Source of the DNA: Variovorax paradoxus_P
GTDB lineage: Bacteria; Pseudomonadota; Gammaproteobacteria; Burkholderiales; Burkholderiaceae_C
Length of the DNA stretch: 64,000 nt
Assembly (NCBI RefSeq): GCF_050627025.1
Contig: NZ_CP192472.1
Strand: one strand, 5' to 3'
This document shows, one piece after another, positions 1-10,177 of this stretch (positions are counted from its first letter, which is position 1; the number at the start of each line of letters is the position of its first letter). The position numbers and the translations under genes were made by a program. The notes under the pieces are model-generated. The model had not been told where the DNA came from, made no database searches, and saw only the letters and a list, made by a program, of their open reading frames with translations.

Positions 1-1
1 G

Positions 2-1312
2 CAAACCTATCAACTCGGCAACGACAAGACCGGCCTGCTGCTGCTGCGCGAACTGCGCAACGCCGCCCGGCGCGGTGTGCGGGTGCGCCTGCTGCTCGAC
101 GACTTCTATACCGCCGGCATGGATCGCCTGCTGCTAGGCCTTGCCGCAGAGCCCAACGCCGAGGTTCGCCTGTTCAACCCCTTCGTGAACGCACGCGACC
201 ACTCGGCAACGCGGTGGCTGGAGTTCTTCGGCGATTTCAGGCGCCTGAACCACCGCATGCACAACAAGCTTTTCGTGGCCGATGGCGCCATGGCAATTGC
301 CGGCGGGCGCAACCTGGCCGACGAATACTTTCTGCGAAGCGAAGGCGCCAACTTCATCGATTTCGAGCTGGCCATGGCCGGCCCGGTGGTTCCGGAAGCC
401 GCGCGCATCTTCGACACCTACTGGAACAGCGACGTGGTTTATCCGATCCAGCGGATCGCCGGCACCAGCGACGGTGCGGAGGCGCTGAAGTCCGCGTTCG
501 AAGCCGCCACCTCGCCGGCTCATGCGCCCCCGCCAGCTCCGCCTTCAGGCACCGACCTCATGGGCGATGCGCCATTGGGTGCGCAGCTCGCCGACATCGG
601 CCACGTAAAGTGGATGCGCGCCGACGCCCACGCCGCCGCCGACAGCCCCCACAAGGCACTGGGCGCCCTCACCCCGGCGACCGAGTCGCTCGCAGCGCGG
701 TTCCATGAAATGACGGCGAGCGCACGCTCCGATGTGATCGTGATTTCGCCCTACTTCATTCCGGGCGACGAGGGCATGGCGCGCATTCGGGAGGGCCGCG
801 CGCGCGGCGTGCGCATCAGCGTGGTTACCAACTCGCTGGCCGACAGCGACGAGCCGCTGGTCAACATCAACTACAACCGCTACCGCGTCGACATGCTGAA
901 GCTGGGCGTGAACCTGTACGAGGTGAGCACCGAGCAGCTCAAGCGCAACCGGCAGTTCCGCACCCTGCTAAAAAAGGCGCGCGGGCGACTGCACGCCAAG
1001 CTCGCAATCGTCGACCGGGAATGGGTGCTCCTGGGGTCGATGAATCTCGATCCTCGCTCGGCCCGGCTGAACACCGAGTTCGGCGTTCGGGTGCGAAGTT
1101 TCGAATTGAGCCAGGCGCTGCTCTATGCCTATCAGCTTGACGACATCGAGGGCGTCTACCGCGTGGTGCTCATGCCCGACGGCAAGAACGTGCAGTGGAT
1201 CGGCACCGGAGACGTGGACAACGAGGTGCTCGACAGCGAACCCGACTCCAGCCTGCTCACTCGCCTGCAACTGCTGCTGTTCTCCTGGTTCGTGCCCACA
1301 GACCAGCTGTAG
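2..1312 (+). CDS. Phospholipase D / cardiolipin synthase family protein, 5' end missing
   Basis: The reading frame is open to the left edge of the window, so the gene starts outside it and the internal GTG at 77 is not the start. Two HKD (HxKxxxxD) motifs are visible: HNKLFVAD from about base 260 and HAKLAIVD from about base 992. Each is followed by the GGRN or GSMN motif that completes the active site. Two HKD halves in one chain are the hallmark of the phospholipase D superfamily, whose members transfer phosphatidyl groups through a phosphohistidine intermediate. The spacing and the end motif GSMNLDPRS fit the cardiolipin-synthase-like branch found in many betaproteobacteria. Lipid substrate and membrane topology cannot be judged without the missing N-terminus. 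It converges on the next gene with 39 bases between the stops. Confidence 0.85.
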   Translation, partial: QTYQLGNDKTGLLLLRELRNAARRGVRVRLLLDDFYTAGMDRLLLGLAAEPNAEVRLFNPFVNARDHSATRWLEFFGDFRRLNHRMHNKLFVADGAMAIAGGRNLADEYFLRSEGANFIDFELAMAGPVVPEAARIFDTYWNSDVVYPIQRIAGTSDGAEALKSAFEAATSPAHAPPPAPPSGTDLMGDAPLGAQLADIGHVKWMRADAHAAADSPHKALGALTPATESLAARFHEMTASARSDVIVISPYFIPGDEGMARIREGRARGVRISVVTNSLADSDEPLVNINYNRYRVDMLKLGVNLYEVSTEQLKRNRQFRTLLKKARGRLHAKLAIVDREWVLLGSMNLDPRSARLNTEFGVRVRSFELSQALLYAYQLDDIEGVYRVVLMPDGKNVQWIGTGDVDNEVLDSEPDSSLLTRLQLLLFSWFVPTDQL

Positions 1313-1351
1313 CCGCTGGTCCAGGCCAAACTACACCCGCCCGTTCACGAC

Positions 1352-2374
1352 TCAATCCGCCTTGAAGCCCGTGGCGGCGACCACCTTGCCCCAACTCGCC
1401 GTGTCGGCGGCGATCACGCGGCTGAACTCCTGCGACGTGGTGCCCGTGACCCCGAAGCCCGCATCCTCCAGCTTCGCCTTGCCTTCGGCCGATTGCACGG
1501 CCTTGCGGATATCGCTCTCGAGCCGCGCGATGATCTCGGGCGGCGTCTTGGCCGGGGCCACCACGCCGAACCACGAGTTGAATACCAGCTGCGGGAATCC
1601 CTGCTCACGAAAGGTCGGAACGTCGGGAAGGCTGGCGCTGCGCGTGTCGCCGCTGGAAGCCAGCGCCAGCAGCTTGCCCGCCTTCACATTGGCCGCAGAG
1701 AGACCAACACTCGCGAAGGCACCCGCCACGTCGCCGCTGAACAGGCCGCCCAGCGCATCGCCGGTGGTCTTGTAGTGCACCGGTTCGGGTTTGAGGCCGA
1801 TGGCATCGCCGAAGAGAAAAGCGCCAAAGTGGCCCGGCGTTCCGGCACCGAAAGTCCCCATGAACAGCCCCTTCTGCGCGCGGCTCCACTCCACGAACTG
1901 CTTCACGTCGCGCGCCGGCACCTTGGCCGGGTTGACCACCAGCATGAAGTTGGAGGTAACCACCTGGCTCACAGGCGCAAAGTCCTTCTTCGGGTCGTAC
2001 GAGAGCTTGCTGTAACTGCTGGGCGCAATCGCCAGCTGGCCGGTTTCACCGAGCATGAGGGTGTAGCCGTCCGGCTGCGCGCGGGCCACTTCCGAGGCGG
2101 CGATCAACCCGCCGGCACCCGGCTTGTTGTCGACAATGACGCCAAGGTTTCCCCACCCCTCGGACAGTTTCTGGGCCAGCAGGCGAGCCACGATGTCCGG
2201 CCCGCTGCCAGCCGGAAACCCGACGACAAGGCGCACCGGCCGGTTTGGATAGGCAGAACCCGCCTGGGCAAGCGCCTGGGACGCCCAAGTCATGCTCCCG
2301 AGCCCGACCAGCGCGGTGGTGGCAGCAGCAACGAGCGCGCGGCGGCGCGCGCCCGTAAGAGGGGCGGTATTCAT
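1352..2374 (-). CDS. Bug-family tripartite tricarboxylate transporter substrate-binding protein
   Basis: This 340-residue secreted binding protein has an arginine-rich N-terminus followed by a hydrophobic stretch and an alanine-rich cleavage region near residues 30-38 (SQALAQA). The mature start (YPNRPVRLVVGFPAGSGPDIVAR) and the VIVDNKPGAGG motif are typical of the Bug family (PF03401). Known Bug proteins capture small carboxylates in the periplasm, but the ligand here cannot be predicted. The start is supported by an AGGAGA ribosome binding site eight bases upstream. No TctA/TctB membrane partner lies nearby, which is usual for the many orphan Bug genes of Burkholderiales. It follows the DUF3237 gene in the same direction with 52 bases between, so the two probably share a transcript. 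Confidence 0.9.
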   Translation of the reverse strand: MNTAPLTGARRRALVAAATTALVGLGSMTWASQALAQAGSAYPNRPVRLVVGFPAGSGPDIVARLLAQKLSEGWGNLGVIVDNKPGAGGLIAASEVARAQPDGYTLMLGETGQLAIAPSSYSKLSYDPKKDFAPVSQVVTSNFMLVVNPAKVPARDVKQFVEWSRAQKGLFMGTFGAGTPGHFGAFLFGDAIGLKPEPVHYKTTGDALGGLFSGDVAGAFASVGLSAANVKAGKLLALASSGDTRSASLPDVPTFREQGFPQLVFNSWFGVVAPAKTPPEIIARLESDIRKAVQSAEGKAKLEDAGFGVTGTTSQEFSRVIAADTASWGKVVAATGFKAD

Positions 2375-2426
2375 TCAAGTCTCCTGTCGTTTTGAAATTG
2401 AAGCGAGTGGCCGGTGGCAGCGCGGA

Positions 2427-2918
2427 TCACTGCAGCGCGAAGAAGCGCATGACCACCTGGGCGGGGTGACGCACGCCGACTCCGACGAACAGCCGCTCGG
2501 TGATCCAGCGCAACGACTGGCTGCGCGTTTCAAACGAGGGCGCACAACGAAAATAGACCAGCGCCGGATCCACCGGTGCACCGCGCAGCAGCTGCGCCAT
2601 CACCTCGGCCGGAGCGGCGCGTATGGCACGGTTGCGCACGTAGATGCGGTCGCCGGCATCCGTCTCCAGGCCGTAGCGGGCGTCTAGCTCCGAAACCGTG
2701 TCGCTTGCAATGCGCTGAAAGTCGGCACCGCCCGGCAGCACCCGCGCCGTCCATCCGTCGCCCGTGGCGCGGCCGCCCAGGATGGGCACCACGCGGCGCA
2801 GCCCCTGGGCACCCTCGCCCAGCACCATCGGCTCACCCACCTCTACGGTGACATCGGCAAACCTGGCCAGGCGCGGTGCGGCAAGCGGATCGTTCTCTTG
2901 GGGAGGGGAAGAAGTCAT
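2427..2918 (-). CDS. DUF3237 domain-containing protein
   Basis: A 163-residue soluble protein without signal peptide or membrane segment. The body matches the DUF3237 family (PF11578) as I know it: an early LGEGAQGLRRVVPILGG stretch, a central AVDTRYG-like segment (here ELDARYGLETDAGDRIYVRN), and a C-terminal VRHPAQVVMRFFAL. The function of this family is not established. The gene is the first of a two-gene unit with the Bug protein and lies back-to-back with a LuxR-type regulator, which suggests co-regulation of uptake and metabolism of one compound. The ribosome binding site is weak. The ATG at 2918 is chosen because it is the first start of the open frame. Confidence 0.75.
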   Translation of the reverse strand: MTSSPPQENDPLAAPRLARFADVTVEVGEPMVLGEGAQGLRRVVPILGGRATGDGWTARVLPGGADFQRIASDTVSELDARYGLETDAGDRIYVRNRAIRAAPAEVMAQLLRGAPVDPALVYFRCAPSFETRSQSLRWITERLFVGVGVRHPAQVVMRFFALQ

Positions 2919-2930
2919 GCCCTAGCGTAA

Positions 2931-2974
2931 GTCCGGTGGCCGGACAGCGTTGTCATCCCGGAAGATGACGGGAT
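2931..2974. promoter_or_regulatory. Divergent regulatory region with two dyads
   Basis: The 71 bases between the divergent DUF3237 and LuxR-type genes hold two inverted repeats. The first is GTCCGG-TGG-CCGGAC at 2931-2945. The second is a 20-base dyad ATCCCG-N8-CGGGAT at 2955-2974, overlapped by GTCATC-N6-GATGAC at 2952-2969. A 20-base dyad is the usual size of a LuxR-type operator, and the neighbouring regulator is a natural candidate to bind it. No clear -35/-10 pair was identified. Confidence 0.45.
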
Positions 2975-2989
2975 TCCCCGTATTGCCCC

Positions 2990-3781
2990 ATGCGCACCTG
3001 GATTCCTGACCTGCCCGCCGAGTCCCTCGGATCGTCGTTGGCGCAGCGCCTGCCGATGGTGGTACCTGCGCTGGGAGAGCCCGGGTTTGGCGCCTGCCTT
3101 CTAGACGCCATGGCATCCGCCCTGCCGGTGGGCTCGTTCTCGGTGTACCGCACAGGGTCGCGGCCGGCGATCTTTCTGAGTGGCAGCCGGGGCATGCCCG
3201 ACACCACCCGCGACTGCTGGCACGCCTATTTGTCGGGCCCGATCCGAAGCGACCGCACATTGCGTGAAGCGAGCGTGCCGCAACTTCGCGTGTGCCACAT
3301 CACGGCGCCGGAGGTGCCTGCGGAGCACCGGGCCAAGGTATACGACGCCCACGGGGTAATGGAGCGCGTGTCGGTGGTCGAGGAAGAACCTGCCGCATAC
3401 GACGACAACGCGCTGTTTGCGGTCAATTTCTATCGGCATACGCATCAGCGGCCGCTCAGCGATGCCCAATTGGCAGACTTCGGCATTGCGGGGCGCTTGC
3501 TGATGGCGCTCGCGCGCAAGCACATTGCCCTGACACGCGCGGACGCGGCCAACGAACCCGGCGCGCGGCTGCTCGCCCGTTGCCCTGCCTTGACGACACA
3601 AGAACTCAACGTATGCCTCCGGTTGCTTCGCGGCATGACCCAGGAGGGCATTGCGTCGGACATGGGCTTGGCGCTGCCGACCGTCAAGACATACCGCAAC
3701 CGGGCGTTCAACCGGCTCGGCATTCACTTTCGCAGCGAATTGTTCGCGCTCATGCTGCCGGAGCGCGAGGCAGCCTTTTGA
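2990..3781 (+). CDS. LuxR-family (FixJ/NarL-type HTH) transcriptional regulator
   Basis: A 263-residue regulator. The C-terminus (about residues 195-260) reads LTTQELNVCLRLLRGMTQEGIA, then a recognition-helix segment LALPTVKTYRNRAFNRLGI, which is a standard GerE/LuxR helix-turn-helix. The N-terminal 190 residues match neither a response-regulator receiver domain nor an acyl-homoserine-lactone domain that I can recognise, so the signal sensed is unknown. The protein is not a quorum-sensing regulator on this evidence. It is transcribed away from the DUF3237-Bug pair and probably controls it. The ATG at 2990 follows the shared regulatory region directly, with no strong ribosome binding site. Confidence 0.8.
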   Translation: MRTWIPDLPAESLGSSLAQRLPMVVPALGEPGFGACLLDAMASALPVGSFSVYRTGSRPAIFLSGSRGMPDTTRDCWHAYLSGPIRSDRTLREASVPQLRVCHITAPEVPAEHRAKVYDAHGVMERVSVVEEEPAAYDDNALFAVNFYRHTHQRPLSDAQLADFGIAGRLLMALARKHIALTRADAANEPGARLLARCPALTTQELNVCLRLLRGMTQEGIASDMGLALPTVKTYRNRAFNRLGIHFRSELFALMLPEREAAF

Positions 3782-3858
3782 GGCTCTGAAACAGAGCCAT
3801 CTGGCCAGCCCGGGCGCTTGGCGCCACGGCCGGGGCGAGGCAAACCGCCCTCCCGCCC

Positions 3859-3886
3859 TTGAAAGTCCTCCGATTGCCCTTATGAT
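3859..3886 (+). promoter_or_regulatory. groESL promoter (sigma-70, overlapping sigma-32-like signal)
   Basis: TTGAAA at 3859-3864 and TATGAT at 3881-3886 are separated by 16 bases, a near-consensus sigma-70 promoter. The same stretch also reads CTTGAAA at 3858-3864 and CCCTTAT at 3877-3883, which resembles a heat-shock sigma-32 promoter. The -10 element abuts the CIRCE operator. Confidence 0.7.
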
Positions 3887-3912
3887 TAGCACTCACTGTT
3901 GATGAGTGCTAA
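3886..3912. promoter_or_regulatory. CIRCE operator (HrcA binding site)
   Basis: A perfect TTAGCACTC-N9-GAGTGCTAA inverted repeat, the canonical CIRCE element. In established systems the repressor HrcA binds it and is inactivated on heat shock. Here it begins at the last base of the -10 hexamer, so bound HrcA would block initiation at groES. Confidence 0.97.
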
Positions 3913-3995
3913 CAGGCCTCGCTTCCAGTCGATGGGCCGCCGGTCTCCCCCGCCCGGCGCCCGACCACAACCCCGTTTCTTATCCAGGAGATGCA

Positions 3996-4286
3996 ATGAA
4001 ACTTCGTCCTTTGGCCGATCGCGTGATCGTCAAGCGTGTTGACAGCGAAACCAAGACCGCCTCCGGCATCGTCATTCCCGACGCAGCCGCCGAAAAGCCC
4101 GACCAGGGTGAAGTCCTGGCCGTGGGCCCGGGCAAGCGCAACGACAAGGGCGAACTGACCGCACTGACCGTCAAGGTCGGCGACCGCGTCCTGTTCGGCA
4201 AGTACAGCGGCCAGACCGTCAAGGTCGGCGGTGACGAATTGCTCGTCATGAAGGAAGACGACCTGTTCGCAGTCGTCGATAAGTAA
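3996..4286 (+). CDS. groES: Co-chaperonin GroES
   Basis: The 96-residue 10-kDa co-chaperonin that caps the GroEL ring and helps proteins fold in the cytoplasm. The start MKLRPLADRVIVKR, the mobile-loop region (ETKTASGIVIPD, about residues 17-29) and the GKYSGQTVKVGGDELLVMKEDD C-terminus are diagnostic. The ATG at 3996 is chosen over upstream in-frame codons because it gives the standard length and is preceded by a CAGGAG ribosome binding site. Thirty bases separate it from groEL, so the two form one operon under the CIRCE operator. Confidence 0.98.
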   Translation: MKLRPLADRVIVKRVDSETKTASGIVIPDAAAEKPDQGEVLAVGPGKRNDKGELTALTVKVGDRVLFGKYSGQTVKVGGDELLVMKEDDLFAVVDK

Positions 4287-4316
4287 TCCATCCATCCCCT
4301 TTCGGAGAAATAAAAC

Positions 4317-5969
<1,653 letters not shown>

Positions 5970-6001
5970 TGCCCGGCTGAGCTCCATTGCTCACCAACAA
6001 G

Positions 6002-6027
6002 AAGGGCCGCGAAAGCGGCCCTTTTTT
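6002..6027 (+). terminator. Rho-independent terminator after groEL
   Basis: A 7-bp GGGCCGC/GCGGCCC stem with a GAAA tetraloop is followed by six T residues. Read on the minus strand it has a weaker T-rich tail (TTCTTGTT) and may also stop transcripts from the converging polyol operon. Confidence 0.92.
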
Positions 6028-6045
6028 ATTGCGCGTACCTTTCTT

Positions 6046-7521
6046 TCATTGAAACTGGTCGCGCAGCGCCATATAGAGCACCTGGAAGCGCGCATGGCGC
6101 GTCTTGTGATCACCGGCACCAATGGACGAAGGCGTCAGCTGCTGCTTGACCGGCGGCAACGTGCACACTTCGGCCACAGCGCCACCGTCAGCCAGCCACG
6201 CAAGCCGCGCCGCGCCGAGCGCACCGCCGGTTTCACTCCCCGCATAAAGCGTGAGCGGCAGCTGGAAGATGTCGGCCAGCAACTGGCCCCACCACACGCT
6301 GCGCGCGCCGCCGCCGACCAGCGCCATCTCGCGCAGCGGCATATCGGCCGGCAAGCGCAAGGTGTCGAAGCCGTCGCGCAAGCCGAAGCTCACGCCTTCG
6401 ACCACGGCATAGGCGATCTCGGCCGGCCCGTGGGCATAGGTGAGCCCGAACAGCGTGCCTTGCGCATTCGGGTTGTTGTGCGGTGAACGTTCTCCCGAGA
6501 GATAGGGCAGAAACAACGGGCAATGCGCGCGCTGTGCAGGGGCAACCGACGCCGCGGCCTCCAGCAACGCTGCCTCGTCGGCAAACTTGAATGCCTTGGC
6601 GGCCCAGCTCACCGCGCTGGCGGCCGAGAGCATCACCGACATCTGGTGCCAGCGATTGGGCAGTGCATGGCAAAAGGCGTGCATCGCGTGCGCAGGGTTG
6701 GGCAAAAAGCGGTCGGTCGATACAAACACCACGCCCGACGTGCCGAGCGACACAAAACCCTGCCCCGGCTCCACCAACCCCATGCCGACCGCGCTCGCGG
6801 CGTTGTCGCCCGCACCGCCGGCAATGAGCACGGCGCTCTCGCTACGGCCTACACCCCAGCGTGCGGCCAGTTCGGGCTTGAGCTGCGCCGACACTTCGCT
6901 GCCTTCGACCAGCCGGGGCATGTGCACTCGCGTGAGCCCCGTGGCCAGGAGCAGTTCGTCCGACCAGTCGCGCGCGGCTACGTCGAGCCACAGGGTACCG
7001 GCCGCGTCGGACATTTCGCTGACCGCTTCTCCGCTGAGCATGAAGCGCAGCCAGTCTTTCGGCAGCAGCACGCGCGCCACGCGAGCAAAGATGGCTGGCT
7101 CGTGTTCCCGCACCCACAGCAGCTTGGGCGCGGTGAAACCCGGCATCGCAAGATTGCCCGCAATTTCGCCCAGGCGCGGTACGGCGCGTGAAAGCGCCTC
7201 GCACTGCGCGCCGCTGCGGCCGTCGTTCCAGAGAATGGCGGGCCGCAGCACCTCGCCGGCCGCATCGAGCAGCGTGGCGCCGTGCATCTGGCCCGAGAGG
7301 CCGAGGGCACGCACCGCGCGCAGCGCCTCGGGGTGCGCCCGTCGCAGATCGGCCATGACCTGCTCCAGAGCCTGCCACCATTGGCTTGGCGCCTGCTCCG
7401 ACCAGAGCGGCTGCGGCCGTTCGACCGTGAGCGATGCGCGGGCTACGCCTACGATGCGGTGATCATCGGCAAGCAGCAACGCCTTGAGCTCGGACGTGCC
7501 GAGGTCGAGTCCCAGATACAA
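6046..7521 (-). CDS. xylB: Xylulokinase
   Basis: An FGGY-family kinase of about 491 residues that phosphorylates D-xylulose to xylulose 5-phosphate for the pentose phosphate pathway. The N-terminal phosphate-binding loop YLGLDLGTSELKALL, the GQMHGATLLD segment and the C-terminal SGERSPH and GGGARSVWWGQLLAD motifs are typical of XylB. No ATG suits the conserved N-terminus, so a TTG at 7521 is inferred; a GGAG sits seven bases upstream of it and 14 bases separate it from the AraC stop. As the last gene of the polyol operon it would process D-xylulose made from D-arabinitol by the dehydrogenase encoded upstream. Pseudomonas fluorescens mtlY occupies the same role. Confidence 0.92.
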   Translation of the reverse strand: MYLGLDLGTSELKALLLADDHRIVGVARASLTVERPQPLWSEQAPSQWWQALEQVMADLRRAHPEALRAVRALGLSGQMHGATLLDAAGEVLRPAILWNDGRSGAQCEALSRAVPRLGEIAGNLAMPGFTAPKLLWVREHEPAIFARVARVLLPKDWLRFMLSGEAVSEMSDAAGTLWLDVAARDWSDELLLATGLTRVHMPRLVEGSEVSAQLKPELAARWGVGRSESAVLIAGGAGDNAASAVGMGLVEPGQGFVSLGTSGVVFVSTDRFLPNPAHAMHAFCHALPNRWHQMSVMLSAASAVSWAAKAFKFADEAALLEAAASVAPAQRAHCPLFLPYLSGERSPHNNPNAQGTLFGLTYAHGPAEIAYAVVEGVSFGLRDGFDTLRLPADMPLREMALVGGGARSVWWGQLLADIFQLPLTLYAGSETGGALGAARLAWLADGGAVAEVCTLPPVKQQLTPSSIGAGDHKTRHARFQVLYMALRDQFQ

Positions 7522-7535
7522 GATAGTGCTCCAGG

Positions 7536-8474
7536 TCAGCCGAAGCGGGTGTCGGCCTGGCGCCGGAATTCGCTCGGTGTCATGCCTTTGATTTCGAGAA
7601 AACGGCGGTTGAAATTTGCCACGTTGTTGAAACCGACCTGGTAGCAGATGTCGGTCACGTAGTGATCGGTCTGCATCAGCAGATGGCACGCGCTGTTGAT
7701 GCGCACGCGGTTGACGAAATCGGTAAAGCTGTTGCCCGTAGAGCGCCTGAAGAAGCGGCTGAAGCGGCTCTCGCTCATGCCCAGCTCGGCCGCCACGTCC
7801 GACATCGAAATCGGCTCCGCCAGGTTGGCGGTGATGCGGTTGACGATGTCGTTGATCTGGTCGACCTGCGCATCGCCCTCGATGCCCTGCGCGCCCTGCA
7901 TCTGAACGCTCGAGAGCAGCCGGTAGTCGGTGCACTGCGCCAGGTCGGCCATGAACTCGAAGAACAGCCCGAGACGTCGCACGCCGCGCGCCGCCTTGAT
8001 GTTGTCCCAGTGCGTTTGCGCCCGCTGCGACATGCCGAAGAACTCGATGCCGTGGCGCGCGCGTTCGAGCAGTTGCATCACCTCCCGCAATTCCGGAATT
8101 CCCGCCGCGGCGCTCTCTATGGGCTCGTGGCGAAACTGGATTACCCGGTCGCGCCCTTCCGCACCGCCTTCGGGCACGTCCAGGGATATCCAGTTGTGCG
8201 GCAGCCGCGGCCCGCAGAGCACAAGATGCCCTGGCTGGAACGGCCCGATCCAGTCGCCGACGAAAGCCTTGCCCGATGTCTCCGTGATCAGGTGCAGTTC
8301 GTAGTCTTCATGAAAGTGCCATCGCACCAACGGGCTCGGAAAGCCATGCGCAAGGCAGCGCACCAATCCGGTTTCGGGGGCTTCGTAGCCCAGCGAGGGG
8401 GAGCGCGCAATGTCCCGCTCCAGCTCGGGCTGGCGTTGACGGGGAATTGCGCGTTTGCGGGTAGACGTTGTCAT
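7536..8474 (-). CDS. AraC-family regulator of the polyol operon (MtlR-like)
   Basis: About 312 residues from the ATG at 8474; an earlier in-frame ATG at 8513 would overlap the kinase gene. The N-terminal half has a cupin-like sensor (HFHEDYELHLITETSGKAFVGDW). The C-terminal 100 residues carry two helix-turn-helices (MSDVAAELGMSESRFSRFFR and ICYQVGFNNVANFNRRF), standard for AraC/XylS regulators. The gene lies inside the operon between fructokinase and xylulokinase, so it is probably autoregulated. Its likely binding site is the pair of 21-bp-spaced repeats upstream of the binding-protein gene at 16737-16765. In Pseudomonas fluorescens an AraC-type protein, MtlR, activates a related mannitol/arabitol operon. 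The ribosome binding site is poor. Confidence 0.88.
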   Translation of the reverse strand: MTTSTRKRAIPRQRQPELERDIARSPSLGYEAPETGLVRCLAHGFPSPLVRWHFHEDYELHLITETSGKAFVGDWIGPFQPGHLVLCGPRLPHNWISLDVPEGGAEGRDRVIQFRHEPIESAAAGIPELREVMQLLERARHGIEFFGMSQRAQTHWDNIKAARGVRRLGLFFEFMADLAQCTDYRLLSSVQMQGAQGIEGDAQVDQINDIVNRITANLAEPISMSDVAAELGMSESRFSRFFRRSTGNSFTDFVNRVRINSACHLLMQTDHYVTDICYQVGFNNVANFNRRFLEIKGMTPSEFRRQADTRFG

Positions 8475-8487
8475 GGCAGCACGGGGG

Positions 8488-9456
8488 TCAGGACCGGAAA
8501 GCGGCAGCCTCATTGTCTTGCCGCGCCAGCGCGGCTTGAACCGCCTGGAGCGTGGGTGGATCAGCGCCTTCGCGGGTGCAGTTCAACGCCGCAGCAGTGG
8601 CGGCAAAGCGCATCACCTCGCGCCATGCGTCGTCGCTCAAATCGCCAAGCTGGGCCGGATGCCCCACGCCGTGTGCAAGCAGCGATACGGAGAGGCCTGC
8701 CGTGAAGGTGTCTCCCGCGCCGATGGTGTCGACCACCTCCACGCGGGGCGCTGCCACGGTCACCGGTTCGCGCCCCGTGCGCCAGAGCGTGGCACCGGCG
8801 CCGCCGCGCGTGACGATGACCGCATGCACGCCGGCTTGCAGGCACTCCGCCGCCAGTGCATCGATCGGCCGCCCGGGGGCGAGCAGTTCGGCATCTTCAT
8901 CGCTGAGCTTGACCATGTCGGCCATTGCAAGCCATTCCATGACCCGCGTGCGATACGCGGGCATGTCGGGAATCAGGCTCGGCCGCACATTGGGATCGAA
9001 CACGATCACGCGGCGCCCGGCGTTGGCCGTTACCAGCTCGGCAATGCGCGTCGCCGCCGGCTCCTGCAGCAGCGAGATCGATCCGAAATGCAGAAAGCGG
9101 CAGTCCGCCGGCAGTTGCGGCAGCGGCTCGGGCGCCCAGGTCGCGTCGGCGCTGCCGCGGGTATAGAACGCATAGCGGTTGGTCTGCGGCGTACGCTCGA
9201 CGAAGGCCAGGGTCGACGGCGCATTGCTGCGCAGAATAAAGCTGGTGTCCACGCCGTTGCGCTCGAGAAAACCCATCAGCCGCTCGCCGAAGAGGTCGGT
9301 CGACAGTTGCGTGAGAAAGCCGGTGGGCTCGCCGAGGCGCGCACAGGCAACGGCAGTGTTGAGCGGCGAGCCGCCCTCGTGCCCCAAAAAACCGAGGGTG
9401 CCTGCCTCGCTGGCGGTGAAATCGATCAGGGCTTCGCCCGTGAGTGCAATGCGCAT
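8488..9456 (-). CDS. PfkB-family fructokinase / carbohydrate kinase
   Basis: A 322-residue ribokinase-superfamily enzyme. PfkB signature 1 appears as GGSPLNTAVACARLGEP near residue 29, and signature 2 as DTIGAGDTFTAG near residue 250, including the catalytic aspartate. The GEALIDF start is typical of fructokinases. Within this operon the likely substrate is fructose made by oxidation of mannitol or sorbitol, giving fructose 6-phosphate; Pseudomonas fluorescens mtlZ plays this role. Substrate is inferred from context. Other PfkB kinases with this fold act on ribose or 2-keto-3-deoxygluconate. Confidence 0.88.
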   Translation of the reverse strand: MRIALTGEALIDFTASEAGTLGFLGHEGGSPLNTAVACARLGEPTGFLTQLSTDLFGERLMGFLERNGVDTSFILRSNAPSTLAFVERTPQTNRYAFYTRGSADATWAPEPLPQLPADCRFLHFGSISLLQEPAATRIAELVTANAGRRVIVFDPNVRPSLIPDMPAYRTRVMEWLAMADMVKLSDEDAELLAPGRPIDALAAECLQAGVHAVIVTRGGAGATLWRTGREPVTVAAPRVEVVDTIGAGDTFTAGLSVSLLAHGVGHPAQLGDLSDDAWREVMRFAATAAALNCTREGADPPTLQAVQAALARQDNEAAAFRS

Positions 9457-9479
9457 GGTGGTTGGATTCTCTTCTTCTC

Positions 9480-10151
9480 TCAGCCCAAGGCGCGCGCGTC
9501 GGCCAGAAAGCCGCTCTCGGCAGCCAGCGTGGCCGGGTGGTCGAGCAGTTCGGCAAAAAGGCGCGGCGGAATGGTGATTGCGCCCACGCCGAGCCCCAGC
9601 AGCGAAAGATACGCCTCGCGCGAGCGAATGCTCGCCACCAAAACCCGCGTGCCGGACGAAGGCCGCTGCGCCACCAGGGCCTGCATCTGCGCAATCAGCG
9701 CCAGCCCGTCGATGCCGGCATCTTCGAGTCTGCCCAGATACGGTGCTGCATACGCCGCGCCCAGTTGCGCGGCAAAGTGCGCCTGCTCGGGTGCGTACAC
9801 AGCGGTCCACGTCACCAACACGTCTTGCGCGATGAGACGCGCGCCGGCATCGAGGCCCTGGCGCGTGGCGGGAATCTTGATGACGAGTTGACCGCGGTCG
9901 AAGTGCGAGAGCAGTTTTTCAGCGTCCTGGAGCATGCCGTCGACATCGCTCGAATACACCTGGGCTTGCACTTGCCGCGCGCCCAGCTCGATGCAGCGCT
10001 TCAGCAGACCCGGTACTTCGTCGCGGCCGATGCCGGCGCGTTGAAGCAGCGTGGGGTTCGTCGTTACGCCGTGAACGACTGGGTGCGGCAGGCACGTCTT
10101 CAGCTCGGTCAAGTCGGCGCTGTCCAGATACAGGTGGAAATCTTGGTTCAT
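9480..10151 (-). CDS. Transaldolase-family protein (fructose-6-phosphate aldolase-like)
   Basis: A 223-residue small transaldolase/FSA-type aldolase. The start YLDSADLTEL, the HGVTTNPTLL segment (residues about 28-37) and LVIKIPATRQGLDA, with the Schiff-base lysine, are the family signatures. The length matches the short FSA/TalC group rather than the 320-residue transaldolase encoded at 21736. The ATG at 10151 is preferred over the GTG two codons upstream because a GGAGG lies nine bases before it. In the operon it would act on sugar phosphates downstream of the kinases, but its true substrates are unknown. Confidence 0.85.
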   Translation of the reverse strand: MNQDFHLYLDSADLTELKTCLPHPVVHGVTTNPTLLQRAGIGRDEVPGLLKRCIELGARQVQAQVYSSDVDGMLQDAEKLLSHFDRGQLVIKIPATRQGLDAGARLIAQDVLVTWTAVYAPEQAHFAAQLGAAYAAPYLGRLEDAGIDGLALIAQMQALVAQRPSSGTRVLVASIRSREAYLSLLGLGVGAITIPPRLFAELLDHPATLAAESGFLADARALG

Positions 10152-10177
10152 GGGCACTCCCCTCCGCGAATGTCATC

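Noticed and set aside
2990..3781. The LuxR-type protein as a quorum-sensing receptor
   Set aside because: Only the HTH matches; no autoinducer-binding domain or nearby LuxI gene is visible.
7522..7935. A longer N-terminus for xylulokinase starting at 7935
   Set aside because: The extension lies inside the AraC gene on the same strand in another frame, and the FGGY domain begins right at 7521.
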